Assembly (NCBI RefSeq): GCF_027942865.1
Contig: NC_134526.1
Span: 21,743,784 to 21,807,783, forward strand
Length of the DNA: 64,000 nucleotides
Source of the DNA: Odontesthes bonariensis
Lineage: Eukaryota > Chordata > Actinopteri > Atheriniformes > Atherinopsidae
Direction: 5' to 3'
Shown here: piece by piece, positions 1 through 10,345 of the stretch
Numbering within the stretch: the first letter of the stretch is position 1
Layout: every line of letters begins with the position of its first letter
Program-made: the position numbers and the translations under genes
Notes under the pieces: generated by a model
What the model saw: the letters and a program-made list of their open reading frames with translations, nothing else
What the model was told of the DNA's origin: nothing
The model's database searches: none

Positions 1-291
1 GAAAGCAAATTTTTTTTTCTTTTTTTTCTTTTTTTTTCGTGTTCCAGACCTCAACTCGACCTCCAACATTCCTGCTTACTGCCGTTTCTTAATTACATTA
101 CAAACTGAGCAAACAACCAAGCAGCTGCTTAGAGGAGCCCGTAGCTGGTGATTGTAGTGTTTTATGGCCACAGCCCTAACAAGCCAAGTTCATCTTCTTC
201 TCACAAACTATTTATAATAACAGAAATTCTGTTCAGAGGTCTAAAGGTTTGGGCAGATGATTTAGTTTGGAGCGGCTGTAATTCTCGATGA

Positions 292-399
<108 letters not shown>

Positions 400-498
400 T
401 GATAATCATATACTTGGTCCCGTTCAAGTAAATCCAATCAATACTATTCCATGAAGAAAGGTCCTTGCCTCTGATCACGTTTTCTTTGTCATCTTCAG

Positions 499-3400
499 TT
501 CTTTGCCTCCATGATCTCCACCTTCACTCTGAACTTCTTCCTCAGTATCTATAACAAAAAACCAGGAGAGCTTTCCAATCCAGGTCTCATAAACTTTGGA
601 CGCTTCGAGAGTGAAGTAAGGAGCTAAAGAAATAGTTTTTTATTTTCTTTTGTGCAAAAAAAAAAAAAAAAACAAACACCACGACATTCATTTATTTATT
701 TTTCTTCCAGATAATGGAGTACAACCTCTATGAGATTCCCCTGTTCATTGCTATGGGAGCTTTAGGTAAGATCTGTTTAACGACTGTAGAAATCTGTACA
801 ATTTTTGACATCATAGAATGTCCAAAAAACAATGCGCTTGCTTCTGTGTCTGCCTACAGCGTACAGCAGCAGTCACTCCACCCTGATGTGATATATCACT
901 TAAATGTCAAATGATTAGAAACCCAATCATCTTTCAAACTCTGCTTCATTTTAAAGTCAACAAGAATTGTCGTTATTGTCGAATGTCGCAGAGAAATGGG
1001 GCGTTCCTCCACAGAATGTTTTGTTATTGAATTTGTAATTACGTTTGAAAGCTCATTTGTGTGCCTTTGTTCTGTTTGTCATCCCTTTTTGCTGTTTAGG
1101 AGGAATATTGGGAGCTCTGTTCAATGTGCTCAACTACTGGCTGACCATCTTCAGGATCAGGTATGGAGTTTAGAAAGGGATCAAACATTTGCAAATGCAA
1201 ACTTTCATGAAATGTTCGAACACACATGGAAGCATGAAGCTTTTGCTCTTGGTTTTCACAGATAGGGTGGGGGCGTATGCATAGTGCGAATTACGGGGGA
1301 ATTAACTAACCTGGGTGCCAGCCGAACTTAGCCCCGCCCATAAAATTTTTGCTCGGGAAGTTCGGTCTGGCTCTGCTCAGTTGGGAAATCTCTATGCTCA
1401 ACATCAAAACAGTCGACCCAATCAGATTGCCAGGGTGGGCTTTATACGATGATGGACAGATGATCAACAGGGACATTATCGACTACGTCACTAAAGAGCG
1501 CTTGGTTTGAATTCGTTTGAAACAAACATGGCTGCCGCTGGAGAGCTAGGGTGTGTATATTCTGCCATCGAGTCTGTTCTACAGGATCTCCACATTGCAT
1601 TCATTTTGAAAGACAAACAGAGGAACGCGATAAAGGCTTTTATCGATAGAAAAGATGTTTTTGCCGTCCTTCCTACAACAAGTGTGTAGGGATGGGAATT
1701 GATAAGATTTTTACGATTCCAATTCCATTTTCAATTCTGCTTAACGATTCGGTTCTTTATCGGTTCCCTTATCGATTCTCATTTGGAGGAAAAGGACAAC
1801 AAACCGGTCGATTAGCATCAACTTTGTTTAGTTTAGAAGTAACACGAGTCATGACCTTACAAACCCAACAACGGTGAGGTCCACATTGGTCTTTCATGGC
1901 CTGGGTAATTTAACTCTTCCCTGCTCTGGTGAAAGGAGAAGCTAGAGGTAGACCTTAACTGGGGGTAGTACCACCAGCCTCTAGCTCTGAGCCAGTCAGG
2001 CTCTGTCTCTCATGATTTCATCTAAATGTAATGCCTAAGAAGGCTTTCATTTAACCTTAACCGTTACTAACAGCAGCTTTTACAATGAGGCAAATGGCGC
2101 TAACATGATAGGCAGTGTTTGTTAGTTAGTGACCTGCAGTGTTAGCCGAGGACATGCTAACGTTGCTGCTGCTGCTGGGTTCAGATTCACCAACGTTAGT
2201 CCGGAGCAGATCGAAAACGCGACATTCATTCATAGTTATTGCATGTTGGTAGTATTTCCTCCCTTTGGTGAAATATTCACTTTGCAAGTTGCCCTGTTGT
2301 CGTCTTTTTTAGGGATGTGTAACCAAACCTTCGAGCGTTTGTACCGCTTGGGCCCCATGTTTACTGTTGACTGCTGGCTGTGCTGGACTTGCCACGCAAC
2401 GTTGCTTGGTGACGTCATTTGCGCCCACTGGAATCGATAAGGGAATCGTTTGCAAAATCGCCAAAGGATTCCAAGGAATTGAAACACTGGGAACCGGTTC
2501 TCAACAAGAACCAGTTCTCGATCCCCATCCCTACAAGTGTGTGTCGCTTAATCTACGTCACATACTACGTTGCTCTGATTGGTTGTAGGTCTATCCAATT
2601 GAGCGAAGAGGCATTTTTTTCTCCTGGTTCGGTTGAAACATCCCCACCCCCTTATCCGTAATCATAAATATTACAATACACAGTATATTCCATATTCATG
2701 CCAAGAAGATGCTTGTAGTAAAATGTCAGGCTGTACCATTTCATTGTCTGTCTGCCTCTCACTGGATCACGTCCAAGTCGGCGGGTGCATGGAATTTTTT
2801 TTTGCGCCAGTGCTTTGTTGCAAGTAGCTGTAGATGAATGTAAGTAGCTATCTAACTAGTTTATTACACTTAACTTTCAGAGTTTCAGAATTCTATTGTG
2901 TCAGGTGACTTCAGACAAATGCTAACGTGCGTCTATGGCTTTCCATCTAAATGGAAAATGTCATCATGTGAAAGTTAGCGTACATGTTATTCAATGTAAG
3001 CTTTGTGCCCTGTGCTCGTCACTCTAGTAACATAATCTAGTTGTAAACGATGCCTAAAGCGTGCTGCGTTGCCAGGTTTGACAGTTGCCCCCTTTTCGAA
3101 ACCACATTAAATTGAATTGACAGGAGAAATATAATAGGGATGTCTGCGTGTTTTTAGTGTTATTTGTGTATTAGCGTAGCACATCATATAATAATAAACT
3201 ATTGTATTATATTGTTTAATTTTAATAGGCTTTTGAGTGGTGTTTCAGATAGGCTTTTGCCTTCTCCTGAATTAGTTGAAAATATAAGGATCACTGAGTC
3301 GATAGATTACAGTCAGGTACAGGTCCACACTAGCATGTATGCTAACACATTTGCATGTTAATAGTGTGTTTGGATCTGGTTCAGCATCGTGTAGATCTGC

Positions 3401-6067
3401 ATTTGAGCAGTGTGTGTGTCTGATTTGCTGGCAGTTTGGGTCTAGTTTGTGGGTGACAGCTCACTGCAAATGTTGTTTGTGTGGTACATTATGTGCCCAA
3501 TGAACTATGAAATGGTGTAAAATTTGGTTTATCATCATCTACAGACTGCAGACATTTAGTTGAACAAGCAAGATTCTGTTAACTGAAGCATGCGCTGCTA
3601 TGGCTTTCCTTTACACCCTGGAGAAAATGTTAAAACCACCCTCCCCAATTGTCACTGTATAATTCGCACACTGGGCGTATGGTAAGGAAGTTTACAACGG
3701 AGGACGTAAAACAGATTCTCAGAATATCAGTATCTCGTGATTTAAGTGAGTAAAAATATTCCAAGTGTAAGAGTAGACTGACTTATCTGTGAGTAAACTT
3801 CCACTACGACGCCTTCCTGGCAGGAAGCTGGATGGTGCGGAATGTTGACTGATCATAAGAACTGATATCACTGCAAAGGTTTCAAGAAACTTAACAGCAC
3901 TCCATGAACCAGTTGTTAATGGATGGGACCCACCCAGACCGGCTAACCCAAGGTCTGACAGTCCTGATCAGGAAGGGGCCAGTTCCGTCCGATAACCTGC
4001 CTCTGTACAACATGGAAGCTCCTGTCAGTCATCATAGAGGATAAGATGAGTAGGCACATGGCTCAATACATGAGCGGGGCCTAGAGGGGAATTGGAAGTA
4101 ACACTCGAGGAAGCTGCACACCGGATTAACAGAACCGTCACTAGAGACTGTAAGATAGGACATATAAATCTATTCACCGCCTGGACTGACGACAAGAAAG
4201 CCTACGACTCATGTAATTCTCCAGCTCTCTACTGGAGACCAATTCAAATCCAGTTGTACAAGTGCAGTATCTACCAGGAAGATGCTCTATCCCCACTGAA
4301 TGAACCCCTTCATCTCAAAGAGGGGTTTGGATCAGCCACCACCTCGACATGGACGACATCGAGCTGTATGCCAGGACTGTGCGAGACATCGACTCACTGA
4401 TGCGCCTCGAACAACCAGAGGGCACCATGTCAGATGTTCAGGACAGCGATAGATCCCTTGGGATGCCAACCACGAAGAGGCTGCAAGGAAGTCGGCCACA
4501 ACCAAGTGCCTACAAAGGATAAGGCAGGTCCTGAAGAGTCAGCTGAGTGGGAAGAAAGTCCAAGCCATCAACGCAAATGCTCCACCAAAGCGCCACATTA
4601 AATATGAATGAAAGAGACATTTTGCACTTCATACACTTATAGTGTATGCACATTTCATCGGAGCACTTATTTACCTGTTTGTTGTGCAGTAAGTAAAGCA
4701 GAAGGATTTCAAAATTAGGTCTATCATTACTTGGTCACTGTTGCCATGATGTGCTAATATTCAAATGAATGTTTAGATAAATAACGCAACAATGATTCAA
4801 GATTATGAGACTCAAAAATGTTGACCTAGATTTTATCTTAAAAAAATAAGTGTTGAGTCTCTGAAACTAATGCAGTGGGAGAGTATTTGAGTTACGGCGA
4901 TGCTAACGTATTGTTTCGTGTGAATAGAGAGACTTGATGTCACGTGAAAAACATGTGACCGGAACATTTATAAACCCTGTCAAGCGGGGCTTTGTTGGTG
5001 GCAGACTGTCTGATGAGATGAGTAGTTTATTATTTATTAGTTGTAGGCAGCCTCGTTTCTAAAAATACCATCACTCAGTGACACAGTGAGCGACTGTAAG
5101 GAAGTCTGTTTTTGTGTCACGTTACATCACCGTAATTCCACCCGACATTTATGGCGAGATTGCCCGAGGACAGAAGACGCCTAATTTAGCAGAGAAACTT
5201 TGTTTCTGCTAAACTTTTTTTTTTCCATGTGGTAAAATCCACACTGTGTTTGTGGTGTTTAGTTGTTTTGTGTGTGCGCGTGTGGAGTCTGGTCATGCCT
5301 AATTTGAACGCCTTATGGTTTGTTTTTGTCAGATATGTCCATCGCCCGTGTCTGCAAGTGATGGAGGCCATGTTGGTTGCTGCGGTGACGGCGACGGTGG
5401 CTTTCACCATGATCTACTTCTCTAATGACTGTCAGCCTCTGGGGCCAGAGCACACTGAGGAGTACCCGCTGCAGGTGCGTGTCACCTTGATCAGCTACTT
5501 GTGACAAAGTTAGAAACATGGAGAAAGGCTTGTCGGACACCAGAGGTGTGACAAAGGAAATGAGAAATTCAGATCAGACACGTCTTCTCATAGTGAAACT
5601 TGGTGCTTCCCTTTTTTCCTTTTTTCCTTTTTTTTTTTTTTTTTATTGCGGGAAGCTTTATCAACCTCTGGGTCACGAGAGCAATATTGCTAAAGAGTTG
5701 TCATATTTCTGTCACTCTTTGGTTTCCTTTTTTCCCATAATTCCATTCAGGTTTAACTGTAATTACTGTCATATTTGACATTATGTTCACGTTTCGCGGA
5801 TCAGGGGCCACTCCACAGTAATGCAAAGCACGAATGGTGGTTCGTCTTTAAAGAAAAACGAGAGGGTTTAGCCTTTTCTGCCCATGTGTGTCTTCCTTTT
5901 TTATCATTTCTGTTCTTTCAATTTCTTTTTCCAGTTGTTCTGTGCAGACGGGGAGTATAACTCCATGGCGACAGCCTTCTTCAACACTCCTGAGAAGAGC
6001 GTGCGCAGCCTCTTCCACAATCAGCCAGGTAAACTGCACAAGAGCAAGCCAGTATTAAACTTAGTGC

Positions 6068-6137
<70 letters not shown>

Positions 6138-7748
6138 GTTTGCCCACTTCATGCTACGCTAACACTCTGAAATATTATAGATGTCTGGTTTGCCTAATTT
6201 GGCCCGGTTAAGTGTGTGAAGATTAGATGGATAAAAGTAATGATGGACATGTTTTGTATGGATTTAGCAGTTGAGGTAAGTAGTTTGATTAATGAATATT
6301 GATAACAAGTACTTAATAAAGTACTTGTTTTGTCAGGTTTCTGCTGAGACACTTGGACTCTTGAATATGGGGTAAATTCACATGTTTTGTTTTTCATTAC
6401 CTTGTATCTTCTTTGTTGTAAAGGAACCTACAATCCTCTCACGCTGGGTTTGTTCACTCTGACCTATTTCTTTCTGGCGTGTTGGACCTACGGACTGTCG
6501 GTGTCTGCTGGAGTCTTCATCCCGTCTCTTCTGATAGGAGCTGCCTGGGGGAGGCTGTGTGGAATACTGCTCGCCTCTCTGACTTCAACAAACACGGTTG
6601 GTAGTTACTTTGCTAAGTGTGGCAGAGCTAGGACAGTGAATCACCCATAGAGCTTGATTGGGAATTTCATCTGGCTAGGAAAATCCGTAATGCATGCAAT
6701 CAATTTTTTTGTGTTTCGATAGCCCTGGGCTGACCCTGGTAAATATGCCCTGATTGGTGCTGCTGCTCAGTTAGGTGAGTAACTTAATGCCTTTCAAAAG
6801 TATCCTCAAATCCTTATTTTTATACATTTGAAGATTTCTGGGTGAAACAAGCGTAATAAAAACAGACTTCCAGTATATTGATGCACTGTTCTCCAGGTGG
6901 CATCGTGCGAATGACTCTCAGTTTGACCGTCATCATGGTGGAGGCGACGGGAAACGTCACATACGGCCTTCCAATCATGCTCGTCCTCATGACTGCCAAG
7001 ATAGTTGGAGATTACTTTCAAGAGGTGAGTTATGGTGAATGGACACATTCTGAAGAGGACTCCCGTGTTGGCTGATGTTGTTTATACCAGTGTGTCCACG
7101 CCACAGAATGCAAAGTTGAAAGAAACCCACTGACACACTTTGGAAACATGCTCTCAGTGACAGTGGGACACATTCAATCTGTAAAGATTAGAAATGTGCT
7201 CAGGTGTCAGTGTGGGGGGAAAAGAGGAGACATTTACTGCCGGTGGCGTTAAAGAGGCTCAGAGGAATGCAAAAAGTTAAATACAGTGATTGCTTGCTCT
7301 AATTGGCGGTTTCATCGAGTGCCCCAAAATTTGATGTCTGCCAGCTTCTCCAGCTTCTGTTTCTGTTCATGTAAAACTGTCGAGCGTGTGTCTGTAAGCA
7401 CTGTTTCTTTTTTAGGGTTTGTATGATATCCACATCAAGCTGCAGAGTGTTCCCTTCCTGCACTGGGATGCTCCTGCCACCTCCCACTGGCTGACTGCCA
7501 GGTAGGTCCTGTCTGACTTGTGCAATGCTGACTAAATGTCATTTTTATTGAATGACTCTTAAAGGGATTATTATAAGTGCCTTAGTGGAGTCGGTATACA
7601 GCCATCACAGTGCTCTCAGCACTGTGAATTTACTGTAGCATCCTACGGTAAATTAATACAGATGTCAGCATAATAACAGAATTCTCACCAACATCTTCCC
7701 GCGATGAGCAAGAAGATATAAAAATAGCTTGGAGATCGGACGTTGTAG

Positions 7749-7779
<31 letters not shown>

Positions 7780-8812
7780 TCATCTCGTGACTTTTCTTAC
7801 TGCTCCCTCTGTGTCACTATTGTCCACCTCACTCTCCTTCTCCATTTGCCCACCTTGTCGCCTCCTTCACAATCCAGGGAGGTGATGAGTTCTCCGGTCA
7901 CCTGTTTGAACAGGATCGAGAAGGTGGGAACCATCGTAGACACCTTAAGCAACACGTCGACCAATCACAACGGCTTCCCTGTCGTCGTGCAGGTTTCTGA
8001 CAGTGATGAGGTACTGTTTGATTGCATGATAAATACTAGTTTTCAACCAAACGCCAGAGTTTCCAACAGCTTCTCTCTCATTGATGACACCGTCTTTTAT
8101 CTTTTTACTCAGCCGGCAAAACTCTGCGGCCTCATCCTCCGCTCTCAGCTCATCGTTCTTCTCAAGCACAAGGTACGATCAGTGGCACGGTGGATATTTC
8201 CAGCTGTTATGCGGCGTATTGTGGCGAGTTGCACGGAGTGAATCGCTGACGGTTTCCCGCTTTCTCCCCGGCAGGTGTTTGTGGAGTTGGCCCAGTCCCG
8301 GCTGACTCAGAGGAAGCTCCAGCTGAAAGATTTCAGGGACGCCTACCCTCGCTTCCCCCCGATCCAGAGCATCCACGTCTCCCAGGATGAGAGGGAGTGT
8401 ATGATGGACCTCACTGAGTTCATGAACACAACACCTTACACTGTACCCCAGGTAACGGACGCTACTCGAAGCCCTTTGTGCTTCGGTGCGCTTGTTTTTG
8501 ATATTTTATGTGGATGAAGGTGAAGTAAAGCAAATCCTTTTTATTTCCAGGACACCTCTCTGCCGCGTGTGTTTAAGCTGTTTAGAGCGCTGGGCCTCAG
8601 ACACCTGGTGGTAGTAGATGATAACAGGGTAAGAGCGCGTGTTTGAGCGCCTCCTCGTGACATTTCTGTTGCTTAAAAACTGTGTTTGTTCTGATGGGAC
8701 GTTTGTGGCTCGTGTTGCTTTGCAGGTGGTCGGACTGGTGACCAGGAAAGACTTGGCCCGATATCACCTGGGCAAACACGGCCTGGAGGAGCTTCATCTC
8801 GCTCAGACATAG
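499..8812 (+). CDS. clcn7: Chloride/proton exchanger ClC-7, C-terminal 480 residues (5' part outside window)
   Basis: ClC-7 is a 2Cl-/H+ exchanger of late endosomes and lysosomes (osteoclast ruffled border), which works with the beta-subunit OSTM1. I read 14 exons: 499-615, 711-765, 1100-1160, 5333-5474, 5935-6028, 6424-6596, 6723-6774, 6897-7024, 7416-7501, 7878-8010, 8113-8172, 8275-8451, 8551-8628 and 8726-8812. All have GT-AG borders and together give 1443 nt in one open frame. The visible part starts near residue 325 of a roughly 805-aa family protein, so the first selectivity-filter and gating-glutamate motifs lie upstream. The GVFIP chloride-filter motif is at 6510-6524, followed by membrane helices ([15 protein letters not shown], 6895 onward). 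Two cytosolic CBS domains follow: one starts near [11 protein letters not shown] (exon 7878) and the other spans exons 8275-8812. The C-terminus ends [10 protein letters not shown], very close to mammalian ClC-7 and unlike ClC-6. The third visible intron is 4.2 kb and full of transposon remains. No frameshift or missing residue was seen. Confidence 0.96.
1272..3681. mobile_element. DNA transposon remnant carrying a RecQ-helicase-like N-terminal ORF fragment, with 8-bp target duplication
   Basis: The element spans 1280-3673 and is flanked by identical 8-bp direct repeats GGCGTATG (1272-1279 and 3674-3681). Its ends are imperfect inverted repeats: CATAGTGCGAATTA at 1280-1293, and TAATTCGCACACTG at 3660-3673, whose complement is CAGTGTGCGAATTA. 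An 8-bp duplication is typical of hAT and P-type transposons. Inside, an ORF from 1507 to 1689 reads MAAAGELG followed by [23 protein letters not shown]. This resembles the start of RecQ-like helicases just before the Walker A motif, but the Walker A motif itself is absent. A second element is inserted at 1687. Without that insert the element is about 1.54 kb. The borders are seen directly; the family assignment is inferred. Confidence 0.7.
1687..2533. mobile_element. Nested non-autonomous hAT-like element, 847 bp
   Basis: It begins TAGGGATGGG and ends CCCATCCCTA, a perfect 10-bp terminal inverted repeat, with looser similarity continuing inward. It is flanked by 8-bp direct repeats CAAGTGTG (1679-1686 and 2534-2541). 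Terminal TAGGGATGGG and an 8-bp duplication fit a hAT-type non-autonomous element of the kind common in fish. No transposase ORF is present. It lies inside the larger element and interrupts its helicase-like ORF, so it inserted later. Confidence 0.8.
3840..4640 (+). mobile_element. Decayed non-LTR retrotransposon reverse-transcriptase fragment
   Basis: In shifting frames this reads as RT palm pieces: [11 protein letters not shown], then TDDKKAYDS (motif A type), then [12 protein letters not shown] (motif B type, where QGD is usual), then [10 protein letters not shown] (catalytic DD). Stops and frameshifts separate the pieces, so it is not functional. The order and wording of the motifs fit a vertebrate LINE-type RT. 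I cannot name the clade with confidence. It lies directly downstream of the 1272-3681 element, in the clcn7 intron. Confidence 0.6.
4939..4976 (+). promoter_or_regulatory. Intronic E-box pair and TATA-like motif in clcn7
   Basis: GTCACGTGA at 4939-4947 matches the CLEAR/TFEB-type E-box. A second E-box CATGTG follows at 4952-4957, then ATTTATAAA near 4967. The arrangement resembles a small core promoter about 370 bases upstream of the next clcn7 exon, but it may instead belong to a mobile element. Function is inferred only. Confidence 0.25.
6070..6134. repeat. (GT)n microsatellite
   Basis: About 32 uninterrupted GT units in the clcn7 intron after exon 5935-6028. This length is usually polymorphic. 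Confidence 0.95.
7750..7778. repeat. Poly-T tract
   Basis: Long uninterrupted T run within the clcn7 intron upstream of exon 7878-8010; a low-complexity tract. Confidence 0.9.
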
Positions 8813-10345
8813 TACACACACATACCCACACACGCTAATGAACTATGACCACCTGATGCCTCAGAGGCTGCTGAACACCAGCGGTGCGCCCATGAAAGAC
8901 ACCTTCAAGGCCCAAGAGATCGTTTTTTTTGTATAGATTATTCTCAGAATAACTGCCCCAATTAAGTAAGAAAGATACTGAAAGGATTCTGATTTGCAGT
9001 TTATTCAAGACTTCTTATTATTTACCCTTTTTTTTTTTTTTTCCTGTGTTGAGTCGTCACATGTTTTAGTTTCTTGCGTTTATCTTCTTTTTTTATTTTC
9101 TTGCGACCACGCTACATTCATCTGTCACAACGACAGGGTCACTTCAAATCAAAGCCGCCATGTCAGCTTTCAGTTTGCTCTGGGATTTACTGCTTTGAAC
9201 CTTTTGCCACAGCCTGAAACCCAACCCCCCCCCAGAAATGTAACGACATAACGCGGGGAAGCAGCAACCGATCAGTCCTCCCTGCAGCAGCCGGGTCACA
9301 GGGAAGATTGAGCTATATGTCAATAATGTCTCCATGAAACAAAAATGTGATGTCTAATGGGTTGTAAACCAGTCTGGCTCATGCTCTTTGTGACCCCGCG
9401 GACAGACACACTGGCTCGCAAAAAGATGAATTTCTCACGATGGCCACTCGTGAAGACTACAATGTAGATTCACTGCATTCGCTTCTTCTTTGTTCGGACG
9501 AATGATGGTAATTCCATTATGAAATAATCTATCTGCTGTTATGAAGATGAAGTCATACTGTAGTAACTGATTCATTTGATTTTAAACTGGGGGAGATGAG
9601 TGCTTTTGATGTCCTGCTACTGATCTCCAGACATTCCTTTAAGTGAGTCTTCACGTTCAAAAGTTGGTTATTATCTCTCGTCGCTGACCCTTGAAGGTTT
9701 TAATGTAATGTTTGTGTGGTTTTGCACTGGAAAAAGAAAGAAGAAAAAAGCTGTTATTTATTGTTGATTTGTTTTTTGTTTTTTTTTGAATGGTTGTTTT
9801 AATTTAAGAGGATGTGTTGGGCTCGTGTGTTTGATTCAGCACTCCGTTTCATTTAAAGTTTATTCTGAGGAAAGAAGAGAATGCCTGAACATCAGGTCTG
9901 TTGAGAATATACACACACACACACGTTTTTGTACTACTGTCAGTAAAATGTACTTTGTGCGACTATAAGGTACGATAGTTTTTTTTGTTTTATTTTATAG
10001 AATAATTTCTAAAGTATTGCACTTTGACCTGTTAAGTTTGCAGAAGTGACCCGAAGTGTCTCCCTTATGAAGCTCTCAGTGAATGTAAGTCTTTGAAACA
10101 AATGCAGAGATGCGAAACAGAATTTTCAGATCATCATTTTGTTCAGTTTGTACATCCAGCCTTTATTCAGTGATCAGTGTTACTTTCTGTGCACTTTCTT
10201 ATTATTTTATTTTATTTGTGTGTGTGTTCCGTTCGCAGGCTTAGTTTAGTTTTACAGGGTGTAAAAAAAACGTCTACTTCACTCTCTTTTATAACCACTG
10301 GAAAAGCCTTTTGTGAAATAATAAAGTTTAAATCTGTCCATTGTT
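8813..10345 (+). other. clcn7: clcn7 3' UTR
   Basis: This AT-rich stretch after the clcn7 stop codon has no open frame that looks coding. An AATAAA signal at 10320-10325 is the likely polyadenylation signal, giving a 3' UTR of about 1.5 kb. A poly-T tract lies near 9030-9043 and a short (CA)n run near 9911-9924. Confidence 0.6.
10320..10325 (+). terminator. Poly(A) signal of clcn7
   Basis: Canonical AATAAA, followed within about 40 bases by a T/GT-rich stretch (TCTCTGTGTGTTTGATC). It is the first good signal after the clcn7 stop. Confidence 0.5.
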
